From positions 73,448,716 to 73,512,715 of the forward strand of contig OY720642.1 in assembly GCA_963169105.1 (NCBI GenBank): a stretch of DNA of 64,000 nt, read 5' to 3'. Below, piece by piece: positions 34,970 through 47,009 of the stretch. Position numbers and translations under genes: made by a program. Each line of letters begins with the position of its first letter. Within the stretch, counting starts at the first letter, position 1. This DNA comes from Ceriagrion tenellum (Eukaryota > Arthropoda > Insecta > Odonata > Coenagrionidae). The notes under the pieces were generated by a model. The model searched no databases. It was not told the origin of the DNA and saw only the letters and a program-made list of their open reading frames with translations.

Positions 34970-35165
34970 AGCTGGCCTGCAGAGGATATTAGCGATAGCG
35001 AAGTTTTACCGACAGGATATAAAATCTATAGACGTGATCGACCAGATAGGACTGGCGGCGAAGTATTTTTAGAAGTTAACTCGCATTTGAATAGTAGCGC
35101 ACACATATCAGACGAGAGTGAAATAGAGTTTGGTGTACCACTGAACAATAAATCAAAAGAAACAT
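34970..35165 (+). mobile_element. LINE endonuclease (EN) domain fragment
   Basis: An open stretch encodes GYKIYRRDRPDRTGGEVFLE followed by VNSHLNSSAHISDESEIEFG. The pattern YRRDR..RTGG-V is the conserved interior of the apurinic-like endonuclease of Jockey/CR1-type LINEs. The upstream and downstream parts of the protein are missing. Confidence 0.75.
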
Positions 35166-35399
35166 ACAGACTTGTTCATTTTACAGGATAATGGATTCTT
35201 AAATAGAAGTTTTGTACAAATTAGAAACTCAATTATCATTTACCTCGCGAGACAACAAAGTGTGATAATTAACAATGGAGATTTCACCCATTAAAGCAGT
35301 AGCGCAACAAACATTGACAGCAAATCGCCGAAAAATCCAAGAAAACTCCCCTTCCCCCACAAAACTGACACTAACCTAAAGTCAAAACCAATTCACTTA

Positions 35400-35785
35400 C
35401 AGACGAATTTATTAACATCTTACGAACTCCTACATTCTACAGTAGATCAGACGAGGAGAAGAGAATAAGGGAAACAGACTGCAGTACACACAGGTTTAAA
35501 ATTTCGTTATCCGGCTATCGATAAGAGACCAACGTGGGAGCCAATGAGCCAGAAGTATGTTGGTCGACTGGTAGTGTAGCTGATTAGTTTATTTTCTCCC
35601 TAATGATTGTTTCTCGCTCAGCAAAATAGTGCTCACATCAAGTTTCCTATTATTCCCGCATGACTCTTGTATAACTTTCGTTTATGAAACTGTACAATAC
35701 AATAATACAAATGGTTTCTATAGAACTGGTAAAGTACCTATCCCCTGCCAATTCACCTTGAAGCGACTTGCTGGTTAATTCGTAG
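35400..35785 (+). mobile_element. LINE RT tail and 3' end, family A
   Basis: The RT tail (about 35410-35540, containing ILRTPTFYSRSDE and RIRETDCSTHRFK) has a stop before the usual FFPR motif. The family A 3' UTR follows to about 35785, ending CCCCTGCC...TTCGTAGATGA. Similar to 41460-42115 but more decayed. Confidence 0.75.
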
Positions 35786-35984
35786 ATGATTGGTGCAAGT
35801 CTATTTGTGCCACACTTTAGTTGGGTGCGCAAATGCATTCCACATCTCGCGTGAGAGATGCAAGTATATTGTTCTATATTTTCTTCTAAAAAAGAAACAT
35901 TTACATCAATTCTTTATTTATATTTAAGCCCCCTTTCCAGAAAATGACTTTTTTTATCTAAGCTACTCTTGCACTCAATGGAAC

Positions 35985-36475
35985 ATACGGAGCTTTATGG
36001 GCCGGAAACTTGGTGACTGCGGAGAGAGGAGAAGCGTTAGCTACAAGCATTTCAGATGAGGATATATAAAAAAATGAAATGGATACGGTGAGTTGGGTAG
36101 CGAGGATGACGATCGAGGAAGAGTTGGATTAGGTGGGAGAAGAAAGAAAGTTGGGTCGTAGAAGGCAGAAAAAGTGGATTAGAGGACATGTTGAAGAGCG
36201 CATAAGATGAGAGAACGCTGGGGAAGCGTGAAAGAAGACGGTAGGAATTTCGGACGACGTGAGGAGAGGCAGTGAGCATGACGGACTTCACAGAAACCAG
36301 ATAGCGGGCAAGTATTATGAGAGAAAGTGAAAAGATGCCTCAGATATGGGAAATGTTGGATATGTGAGGTCTCAAAACAAGCAAATCGTTTGGTAGAATA
36401 CCCAGAGACGAGTGCCTGCCCGGTGTGGGATCACATTGTGCCACACCTAGTAGGTGGCTAGATTGGATTTTCATA
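35985..36475 (+). mobile_element. Decayed LINE RT C-terminus and 3' end
   Basis: Frames broken by stops give RMTIEEELD and GEERKLGRRRQKKWIRGH, parallel to the LINE remnant near 54300 on the minus strand (EVLEMVGEERKLL). It ends near 36405-36475 with GTGTGGGATCACATTGTGCCACACC and TTCATAGATTTA, a variant of the LINE 3' tip. Confidence 0.6.
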
Positions 36476-37554
36476 GATTTAGACGAGCTGTTCACAGCAG
36501 TTTTTCTTGCTTCATTACAGGTTTTTCGAGACACCTTTCAATATATTCAAGGGAAGATTTTTCCGCTTTATAACGCGTCCCAGAGTCACTGCGCATTTAT
36601 TAAAATAATAAATTCCAAAAGATTTATTTTTTTTTCACTTAAATACCCATGACTGTTGCTCTTTACGACCAACCACAGGAATGCGTATGAAATTTCGTTG
36701 GCAGCTGATGTTTTTATTACTATCCCAGTGGTATTACATCGGTGGCAATGAGTAGGTCGGACTAGCAAACGGTAAATACCGCCAGATCACAGAACCGTAG
36801 GGCTCCGCTGGGTGCTCGCCTACGTCAGCCATCGTCGAGAAAACCGAAAGTGTGATATCCGTCGTGATCTGCAACCGTCGTTAACTAGTGTGGATGTTAC
36901 AGCAGCACAGGCCAGAAAATTAATGTTAGCATGTACGAAGTAAGAGAGTTATTGCAAGTCTGGCGAAATCTGCGAAGGATTGCAATTGATAAGAACTAGG
37001 ACGGGAGGCTCGCGGCAGATTGCTGGGTAGTATGTATTCAGTCATTGAAGTTCGCGATTGTTTTTTTTGTTCGCAAATTTCGACATAACCAGCCATTAGT
37101 CTATGTGCCATATATATGCACCCGTGCGAGTGACTTCGTACCACATCATTTGTTACATGCAACGTTTGGAAATTTGTTATTAACAACATGATTTGTGTAT
37201 GGTCTCTAACGTCTATTTTTTGTAATCTAGTTGAATATATCACTTTGGCATGGAATAATTATTGATTCGATTGAAAGTGAAAGTCCAAATTGCATACAGG
37301 TAAGATAAACTGACGCACTGCATATTCTAATCAGAGGCTACAATTGTGGTCTCTCAATAGAGGCGTTTTATAAATTGGGGCGAACATAAAATTCGCTTTT
37401 GTGCCCACCCTTTCTCTATCCTATTATTTCTATCTCTTTCTTTAGCATGACTGATTTACGTAATATTCTACTTCGGCTAGCAAGGTAGCGAATACATATA
37501 ATGTTTCGTGAAAGAATGTTTTTTTATTTGAATTCGTACACTAAATAGACTCCT
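36476..37554. other. Non-coding stretch, nothing recognised
   Basis: Only short open frames. The region 36770-36910 is slightly GC-richer but shows no domain. Confidence 0.4.
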
Positions 37555-37800
37555 TCATTGGCAGATTGGAAACTTGATGGAGATGTGAACACGGCGGAGA
37601 ATGAAGAGGGTATTATGGGTCAATAATGGGACAATCGAGGAAGAGCTGGATATGGAGGGAGAGGAAAGGAAATTAGAGACGAGATACTCTGACATGTTTT
37701 CAGGAAAAGGGGTGGAGGAAGTATTGAGAAATGAGACACACCTGAATGCGATTATGCAAAGGCGCCACACACCACTGAAAAGAAAGTGCTACTGCGGAAG
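37555..37800 (+). mobile_element. Decayed LINE RT fragment
   Basis: RRMKRVLWVNNGTIEEELDM and GEERKLETRYSDMFSGKGVE parallel the elements at 35985 and at 54082-54366 (RRMERVRWM, MVGEERKLL). Only about 60 codons are recognisable. Confidence 0.6.
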
Positions 37801-38755
37801 GGGTAAATAGGAGTTGGGATACGCGAAATTCATGGCAGGCTGCTATTTCTCGCTCAAGAGGCTGAGTTGCGTTGATGCTTGAGCAGATTTAAACAGGCTT
37901 TCATTCGGTGACAATGGGATTTAAAAAATTTAACCCTCTATACACCGATTCTTCGTCCACCATGAGCAGTCATTTCACATGTTACCCCAAATCGTGGGAG
38001 AATCAGGAACAAAAAGTTATGAATGAGAGATATTTTCGTTGCCAAGCTGCAAAACTTGATGTCACAAAGGCATATAAGTAAAGAAACCTAATCAGAGACA
38101 AAAAAACTTCTACATGCTACCTCTAGGTCACTCGGCGCGATAAGAGGGTTAACATTAACTCATGAACGACTAAAATAGCAGTGTTTCAATGTAACAATTA
38201 AAAATGGGAGTGAATTTCGCAGTCACGACATGAACCCAATACAAATAATAAATAGATACACAAATCATAAGTTGTTAAAAATTTCGTTAAAGCGCAACGC
38301 GTACCTACTTTCCAAGTTTTAAACGTTTAATGTAATTCGAAGGCATTCCTGGGGCCAAATTCTTGCCTATCATCAAATAAAGAACCATACAAATATTTAT
38401 CCAAGGCTAAAATATTTCGGCTTCAATCCGTTATTGATAGATTAAGACATTACACGCGTTTTTGCACCAGCATGAAAACTACTTCCATATTTTCCATCGG
38501 AGTTGTGCAATAGTTATGACAATATTACGTGTATTCAACATTTAAAAGTTTACGTCTTCGTTTTTTTAATCATTTTTGAGCGTTAGACGTAAGAGATTTT
38601 CCGCGCATATCAAGCCATACCATTCCGCTGTTTCACAAACATCGTCTTTCCAATGAAAACATTTTGCATTAAGCCAGACATAGCTGTGGAGGTAGGTTTA
38701 TTGTGGAAACTAGAGTAATTACAACGGAATCAAAGAGTAACACCCCCGAGAAACC
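37801..38755. other. Non-coding stretch, nothing recognised
   Basis: AT-rich with no supported feature. Confidence 0.4.
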
Positions 38756-38757
38756 TC

Positions 38758-38840
38758 GTAAAAATACAAATACACCTACACATTACCCTGCCAGCCACCT
38801 CGTGGGCGTGACGAACTGGGCGAGACATCACCAATATCCG
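38758..38840 (-). mobile_element. LINE 3' tip fragment
   Basis: Minus strand ends ...GGTGGCTGGCAGGGTAATGTGTAGGTGTA, the standard LINE 3' stem-loop region and tail (38771-38805). The upstream UTR is not clearly recognisable. Confidence 0.55.
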
Positions 38841-39465
38841 CTACATTATACCCTATTGAGGTCAATATTTGGACGCCTATATACGGACAACGGAAGAGCC
38901 TTCCAGATGCAGTTGTTTTCACTGAACAATTGGTTATCATGATACTGCATCCTCGTCTCGGGTATCGTGGCTTTTTGCATGGATAGTACATGGGGTAAAA
39001 AAAATGGGAGCATTAAAACTAAATCTCATTAAAATGGCTGGTTGCGTTGACACCCGTCGGTAACACGTTAACGAGAACAAATGTGAATTACCTAAGGCCA
39101 CTGTTCTCTCTAATAACCAGTCGTCAAGAAAAGGGAGCCAATCCGCGTGAGGGCTTGAATACCCACAATCGATAACCTACATAAGAATGACTTATAACCT
39201 TCGCCACCACGGCTGTTACAGACATAAACGTAATTTAAGGGGGAGGGGAGAATACTGCGCCCGAAGTCGCTTTTTCAGGACTGTACGGTTTTCACCGCCA
39301 CGTTAACATACCAATAAATAAAAAACACTCAAGTTTTGACCATGAAGCATTTAAAGGATGGAGGCAATGGCGCCAATATAGCACGCTAAGTTTATGCTGA
39401 TCACAATGGTAAGAAAAAATAGCAAACTTAGCTAAAAAGAGACCATTTTCGACTCGATTCGGGTC
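38841..39465. other. Non-coding stretch, nothing recognised
   Basis: No supported feature. Confidence 0.4.
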
Positions 39466-39467
39466 AC

Positions 39468-39510
39468 GACCTAAGGATGCCGACAGTGATTCCGGCGAAA
39501 CGGCTGTCCA
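39468..39510 (+). ncRNA. Hammerhead-like motif, degenerate core
   Basis: CTAAGGA (39471-39477, one change from CTGANGA), unpaired T, 4-bp stem II GCCG/CGGC with a 10-nt loop, GAAA (39497-39500) and CGGC. Stem I is not evident. By its arrangement it belongs with the Penelope-type motifs, but no AATAAATTG tail follows. Low certainty. Confidence 0.3.
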
Positions 39511-41455
39511 CCATGAAGAACAAACGCACGAAGGACCCGAAAACGCTTAGTCCCCGCGGAGCTTTTGTAAGGCAAAAAGCCATTTTCATCTGACTACAGC
39601 TGGACCATGAATGATACAAGGACTAGCTAACAGATGTTGCACATGCAATGATTCTTCTTTGTTTTTACATCAGCTATCTTCCGAGAATGTAGGATTCACT
39701 GAATTCTTTTATTTGTGATAACAAAGAAGAATACATCATACGCCGGCGTACAGGCAGTGCCGTTTTCCCGCCACTGTCCGACTTGCTTCACCTCTATTGC
39801 TCCAATGCGAAATCCTTGTGAACCTCGACGGATTACATCTCACACTTCCGAAAGTATTCACTCACTCCAGACGTCGCGATATTCCAAAATACAACTTCTA
39901 TCCATTAGAAGCAAGGAAATCGGACTATCGTATCGAGATGGAATTGATTTTATCGACAGACAGAGCGCCCTGTCACATTTATCACTTCACCGCATGTATT
40001 CTTACCACTCAATACGACGACTTATGTCACCCCAACAATTACACCCATCTTTAACAGACTAAAGGGATAGTTTTGTCCCCTATATTCTAGCCGAGCTACA
40101 TATTTTATACACACACCCAAGTACGTCTACTTCTTCCCGCCTACTTGCCACCTTCTCCCGTGTATTGGCAGTAACGTCATTTGCACACAAGGCAACAGAA
40201 CAAAATACCAGGGACATACAAGCAGATGACCATCCTGATTATTACCGACACACCGATCACTAACAACCGGAAGAGAAGATTTCATTCGAGAAAACGGAGC
40301 TACGGGAGAAAGTAAACCACGCTAACTTAAAGGGGTAAGGTCCATTTAACCTTATGATTATGAAACTCATGATCCACAACCAACGATTTACTTACTGAAC
40401 CGGTTAGAAATATTACAATAGAAACATAAGTGCCAGACTAAAAGAATCCATACGCATGGCGCGAACGGAATGGGTGTTATGAATACAAAGGTTGACGAAA
40501 ATGCGAATAATATTACGTCGCAGAAACAAGTATTGATTTCAAGAGATTTCAACTTCGGAATCATACTTAATATCATCGTCTTAAGAAAAACACTCGTCTA
40601 ATTTCCAAAGTATTCAATACACGCCGCACATAGGTCAATACAATCAACTCATCATCGCCCTGATTATGGCATTTGTATGCCGAAACTACGGTTCGCGTAT
40701 ATTATACGGTGTGAAACTTATTATAATATTTCATCAAACGACATGAAGGTTGGTGAAATTCTCTCTCTCTCGGGACTAACTTTTGGAATTTCCTATACAT
40801 TCTGAAATAAAATCAATAGTTTTAACGTAACACATCAAACGTAATGTACACTAGACCTATCCTCCAACGTACGACGACATAAATTTTGAAGATCAACATT
40901 AAAATCGGATTGAGCCATTGCGATATTGACAACGACGTTATTTCGCATTACAATGAGAGAAAGTCCGCACACCCCACAGGGTTTTTAAGGAGTTGGGAGG
41001 GAATAACAATGTTTCCGTTGACAACAAACAACTTTTATTTCCCGCCACCCATTCACGGGCGTAGTTTACACATGCCTCGAGTCACGGCCAAGGGTTCACT
41101 CACATCAGCGCTATGGTGAGCGCCTCAGCCTCCCGCGTCAACTCGTGACCGCGACTGTGACGACAGAGCAGCAGACAGATGAGACGTGATTTCTTTAAAG
41201 GGGGAAGGAAGTTCGTCGTTCCGACCACTCCCCACCCTCGTAACCAATACTATTCCCTTCGGCGACCTTCTGATCCGAATCATTTAAGGGTCACATTTGA
41301 AAGACACGAGCGAGCAGAATGCATAAAAGGAAAAGGTTAGCCACCACGGTCACCAAGAATTTGCCATTCACCTTGAAGCAATATTCTACGCCTATTCGTG
41401 GATAATGGTCGCCGAACGATATGTCTCGGAAAGAGAAACTCCTTGCATTGGTGAA
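39511..41455. other. Long non-coding stretch
   Basis: The open frame at 39715-40062 (115 codons) and its overlapping partner have no recognisable domain. I see no other structure. Confidence 0.4.
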
Positions 41456-41459
41456 TAAC

Positions 41460-42115
41460 AAAACTGGACGTGTGGGATCCACATGAGGTAGGCTTGAAAC
41501 AGAGAACGCGTGCAGAGAAGAATAGCAAGATAAATGAAAGGCCCTCATGATAGTCTCGTTAGTGTTACTGAACTCTTGCAAAAACTAGGATGGGAATCGA
41601 TTACAGACCGTCGATTGAAAATTAGACTCAATCTTTTATGTAAATTCAAAACCAATTTATTTTCACCAGAAGTTTTCAGTATCTTACGAACTCCAACACA
41701 CTATGATATTTCAGATCATGAGAATAAAATAAGGGAAATAGATTGTAGAAAAGAAAAGTTTAAAATGTCGTTTTTCCCGCGATCGATAAGAGATCGTAAT
41801 GGCTGCGTTGAGACTTGGAAGTAGGTTAGTTTACAGGTAGTGTAGCTGATTTATTCATATGCCCCCGTAATGCATGTTTCTAAACCTGCCAAGTAGTTCT
41901 AACACCATGTTTAGCTTGTTCCCTGCATGACTCTTGTGTCACGTTTACATAGCTACATTATAGATTATTTTAGTAGTTTCTGTAGCATACCCATTACGTG
42001 GTGCATGTTGGTGAAAGTTAATTTCATCACTGTAGTTCACGTTGGTGATAAGTCACCCCCTGTCAAACACCCTTGCGGTGGCTTGCAGGTTAATAAGTAG
42101 ATGTTGATAAAACTG
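41460..42115 (+). mobile_element. LINE RT C-terminus and 3' end, family A (best copy)
   Basis: About 41465-41530 gives the VWDPHE region, frame-broken. The frame 41534-41824 then encodes HDSLVSVTELLQKLGWESI, DRRLKIRLNLLCKFKTNLF, ILRTPTHYD and REIDCRKEKFKMSFFPRSIR up to a stop. A UTR of about 230 bp leads to the stem-loop (about 42055-42090) and AAGTAGATGTTGA. It is 5' truncated, with at least one frameshift before 41534. Confidence 0.85.
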
Positions 42116-45100
42116 GACGCAGGACGGAACAGAGGTTTGAGGTTTGATAAATGCGATGAAAGCATCAGCCTCTGAATACGATTTCCACATACGAGTGGGT
42201 ATTATACATGTAGACCCCTCAAGAGCACTTCCTCAGGGCGAAAAAATTGGACAAAAAGAATATGGCCCACGCTAGTATAATCATGAGTCATTCCCAATTC
42301 GGCTGTTCCAGTACAATACACCCCTTCGATCTCTCACGACCGACTGATCCTTTACCTAGCGGAATTGGCAGAGGTCATGACCCCGGAGGGAGGAATAAGA
42401 ATAATATGACAACACAAGAGCACACTTAACGACGATCAATCCCCGGCACACATGCGATGCATACTTGAGGAACTATGCCGATGAGGCGATACATAGATAA
42501 TTGCCGTAGATTGGTTGAAGTAAAGGAAAAATTCTCGGCCAAGTGAGTCATGCCATTAAAATATCTACGGCCCGGATCGATTTCTCATCTCAGTAACAAC
42601 CTCAACATCTAAAATCATTACCTGCTCAAATCCTTCATGCAATTTGCTCAAGCAGACACCCACGGCACCTTGCACCATCACGCTTTTAGCAGGAAGACAT
42701 CAGAGAACAGCCGAAAAATCAAGCAATGATGAGATTTCTCACAGCAAATAAGAATTCCTCACATTCCGCAACGCTAGAGAAAGAGAATGTCTCCTCAGTA
42801 GAAACGAAAACAAGCGTCTTTCACCCTCACTCTTATCTGCACACAAATAGTTAAGGCACGGAACTCATATTTGCCACCGGAGTTTAGGGAAGAATACCTT
42901 CACATCTGCTAAGCTGTCCGATAGGAGACCAGGTCTTTACTTAAATTTAACGCAAAAGCATACGCGAGAGTAACTACTTCGAACTGACTTAAGAAACATC
43001 TGTTAGCGATGTAATAACAGTGCACTTCGCAGGTGAAAAAGGAAATGGCACAGAATACCCAACAAGGCTATTTAAACTTGACCCACAACCCGGACGTAAT
43101 AGCGTAACGATAATGTACAGACTTATACCAAGGGTAAGACTTATAGTGCATTACACTACTGCCTTAGGATCCACGTTCAAAGGATGCCCTGCGACGTACT
43201 CCCCACAAAATATAACTATTTACAAGAAATTCACTCAAGTGTTGTCGCAGAATAACAACTGATAAAAAGTTAAACGAAAACACCACGAAGTACTTCTTTA
43301 ATGCGGGATGGTTACTGATTGCACTGAAGTAAAGCCTAAATTGCGTAACGATTCATCACGAAAATAATAATCTGAGCGATATGAACAGAGACTCACCTGC
43401 ACCTGGTTTAAACACATTCGATCATAATACGCATGCAAGCCTCAAAAGAAAACTATATTTACACTCATGTTAGTAGAGATAGATTTTCATTAAATCCGGT
43501 GAAAGTGACTTAAAAGATATTCTCCTGGAATTCGAATGCACGAGATCAATGATTAATTAACACAAATATAACCAATTCCTCTCCCTTATGTGGTTCCACA
43601 GAGAAACATAAGCGTTGGGTGATGTCGATGACAACGATGCACCACAATTTAAGCTTATCCCGCTAGCATGAACATCTCGTTAAAAACAGAAGGGTGCGAA
43701 GCGGTAGCGGAGTCGGGTGATAATGAAAAAAACGAGTAGGGGACACTTTCCCCATGCGTTCGAACGAATCATGACCCAGTGCCTCACTTGTCCCCGACAA
43801 ACCATTAAGTATTCGCGGAAGCTAACGCGAAGCAAGAGTGGTTTCCTCCACGGTGAAACCGTCCATGCGACAACGGAGAGCATCGAAAACCCAATTCCCA
43901 CGATCATCCGACCTATATGCAGATTATACTTGGTTCTTCGTCGGGTTACGAGGATTTCTGACAGAAGGATAGGGCGGAGGGTGTGTGGAGGTCGTCTTCA
44001 CGGTACTCTTGACAATAAAATATTCTTCAAAATTTTTTACTCTACCGTGAGGCCAAAAAAATGTTGATTCTCACCTCGAAAAAATCTCAAAAAACTGATT
44101 TACACATGGAGCAAAATATCTTGTGACTAATAACGCTTTAAAACGGGGTCTTTCAGTTAAGAGCAGCAAATTATACCACGCACTTCTACAGTACACTGTG
44201 AACCTATCAGCACGTACTTCTTTGAGGGGTAAATACTTTCTTCCTTCGTTATCAGAAGTGCAGGAGTTCATGGTGTCATAATATTGCCATTTCTACGGGT
44301 GCTATGCTCTTACGGTATTCTATATAACGTGACCTACACATACACTGGAATTGTTAAAATACTTCTGTAAAGTATCATTGAGTCAACCTCGAAAAAGTAG
44401 CAAGCCAAGGGCAGTGGAATTCAATTGGTGTCTGGAAGACGACAATTTCTTCCATAGTGGCCCCAGAGCTAAGTCGCTCTCCGCTGTGTGTGGCGGCCGA
44501 AGTCGCCCGATCGATTCAACGAAATGCTAAGGGTGGAATGGATGGAGGTGGGGTTGGGGACAGGACGGTGGATGGATTACGGGGTGGAATGGGAAATCTG
44601 CGAGCGAGCACGGAAATGTAGAAAATATTCTGAACTACACCCACTATATTTTCCCTTCGCGTTCACTAATCTAAAGAATGCCGCCCCTTAACGCCGCTAG
44701 ATCGTATTACTTGAAGAGCAACAAAATTGAAAAAAAAAACTAAATGTGTGAAGGGGGGGCTACTGCGCCTGAGCGCAGACACCCTTCGACCAACCTCAAA
44801 AAATATCCCACGCAAGCATGTAAGTGCTCGTGCTTGCAAATCACGCCACGGTCTGGAGAGTAAGTCGATTTTTTTGCTGTCGTCGTCGTGACGAGAGCTG
44901 AGGTTGACAAATTTTCACACGATAAAATGCACACGCGTTCACGGCTTAAACGTTTCTCCCTGTGATAAAATTTTCGAGGAAATCAATGACCACTGATTAC
45001 TAGAAAATGAAATCACGCCCATACAGGAAACTGAATGTTTAACTATCCGATGCCCAATCTACTCCGCAATGACTAACTACAGGCATGCCAACGACGGGCA

Positions 45101-46444
45101 GATGAACAGTCAAAGAGGGTCATGAACAACGAAATCAAAATTAACCACGGTTCCTGAAGGTCAGCGAACTCGGATGCACGACCAAAAAAAGGTGGAATAA
45201 GAACACATCTTCATTGAATCACATTTTCCTCGTGAGCAACTCGTCACGTACTCGGGAAGGCAGGATGAGAACCAATAAAGGATGAGGTCATCTTCGTGTT
45301 AAGGTAACAACAGGCACTAACCCTAGGCCATTTAAAAAGTCCACTCCAGTTAAACGTCACCAAACCAAACAGTAATCTGCGTCTTAATGAACGCTATAGA
45401 GAAAACGTCCCTGATTCAGTTAAAAATTACCCAGTTACAAATTCAAATTGAAAACACCAAAGAAATTCATGGTATTTCTCATAAGGGGGGCATTCAACGA
45501 AAGGCATGGAACAACTACACCGCCAAAAACATTACGTACACAATCACCAATAAATCGTAACATAATGAATGATAGCTTAAGACATGTACACTACGGAAAG
45601 AATATAAAATATAACTATTCATTGGATGGCTAAACTAGGTGTTTTCGAATCCCACGTAGCTCTACAAGATAAGATTCTTCACGACAAAACCGTGGGGCTT
45701 AAATATAGTAGAATATAATTCCTTCATATTCATACTCAGTTATGCCATTAACCATTTACCTGCAAACGTTTCGTAAGTAGGCAGAGACATGACAGTTCAC
45801 CGCATAGCTTATTATAACATTCAGATCACTTTTTTCCCCATCAGTGCTATGTAATGAACACAAAACATCAAAGAACGACCATAACGGCGTGCACTCATGA
45901 TACAAAATCAAATACTGAGGTATTGGTGGTACACAACCATGTAAAAATATCCTACATAATAAGTACTGGACAGGAGCAATCTAGTAAAATGACTGAAAGA
46001 CATTGAATCGATCTCAATTTCGGCTCACAAACTACTTTCAACGTCGAGCCCGCATGTGCAATCACGATGTCTTTCAAAATAGAAAGGTTACATGGAAAGA
46101 TATTTTTTCTCAAAGCCAATTCGTAAGAAAATTGAAGTAGCAACTCGATCAAAATTTACTGCTAGACAAATTACAACATAACTCCTTGAACGCAACGCAA
46201 TTACAGCTAAAAACATAACTTTCCCGTGATGACACATGCATTACGGTGCCCAAATTACTGTAATATAAACTAAAAACCATAGTGTATGTCTAAAAATTGC
46301 TCTCCCTCACACAATCACCACTCCATAATACATGCACAAAGAAATAAACAAGTTCATTACAATTGTCACCGAAGACACCAGTAAATTAATTTCGCCTGAA
46401 CTATAATTCCCCACTATATTAATGAAATCAATGAATTAACTTAC
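42116..46444. other. Long non-coding stretch before PICALM exon 1
   Basis: No exon or transposon was recognised. Frames of up to 116 codons (43717-44067) have no domain. This should be the 5' part of PICALM/lap intron 1, because it lies directly downstream of that exon's splice donor on the minus strand. Confidence 0.45.
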
Positions 46445-46574
46445 AGTCAAGATGCTTCTTTTTAGGTCCAATCAATTCCTCCGTAGTCGCTTTGCATACG
46501 GATTTCGCCAACCCTTGGCCGGCAATGCTATGTCTGGCTGCCAATAGCCTGTCGTTAATTGTTTGGCCAGCCAT
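46445..46574 (-). CDS. Picalm: Clathrin assembly protein PICALM/lap (AP180 family), first coding exon
   Basis: Forty-three codons starting ATG at 46574, beginning MAGQTINDRLLAARHSIAGQ and ending GPKKKHLD, followed by the donor T|GTAAG at 46445/46444. This is the start of the ANTH domain of the AP180/PICALM family and is almost identical to insect lap (recognised from memory, no search run). The family protein binds phosphoinositides through this domain and recruits clathrin at endocytic sites, including synapses. An in-frame ATG lies 12 bases upstream (46586), with an in-frame TAA before it; the downstream ATG has the better AAAATGG context and matches the family start. The rest of the gene should lie at lower coordinates, but no second exon was found, so intron 1 may exceed 46 kb. 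The gene is divergent from RARS2. Confidence 0.92.
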
Positions 46575-46586
46575 TTTCACACTCAT

Positions 46587-47009
46587 AATAAATAAATAGA
46601 CTTATATACAAGGAAGGGCTTAGAAAGCCCAAATCCTACGACGACCACCAGCGAAATGACACTTTAGCCTGACAGGTCAGCTGTACAAAACGATACTCCA
46701 ATGCTGTAAGATGGCGACTACGGCACAGGTGGTGACGTCAGAACAAAAGTCTAGTCAGTTGGAATTTTTGATGTTGTAATTGCCGATTATTTCTCTCATG
46801 AGGGATTTAATATCAGATTTAAAATGTGGGTCGTGTTTTTAATTGATCTAATGCTCGTTTTACCGGTCATGTTTGCAATAAATCTAAATCTATTTATTTT
46901 TAACATGAGACAAACGAAATATATGTAGAGCGAAGTATGATTTGGTGCTGTTTGATAAATGAATGTAATGTTTAATCCCAAGTGTATTTAAGATTACTTT
47001 ATTATCACT
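46587..47009. promoter_or_regulatory. Putative bidirectional promoter of PICALM and RARS2
   Basis: The region separates two divergent start codons by 435 bp. It contains a perfect CRE palindrome TGACGTCA (46733-46740) and AAGATGGCG (46708-46716), which fits the YY1/Pho motif common near housekeeping and mitochondrial-gene start sites. A TATATAAG on the minus strand (46602-46609) is too close to the PICALM start codon to be a convincing TATA box. Transcription start sites cannot be placed from sequence. Confidence 0.6.

Noticed and set aside
39715..40062. 115-codon frame as a gene
   Set aside because: Two overlapping frames are open in the same place; no motif or splice support.
43717..44067. 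116-codon frame as a transposase fragment
   Set aside because: Arg/Ile-rich but no DDE or HTH pattern that I can point to.
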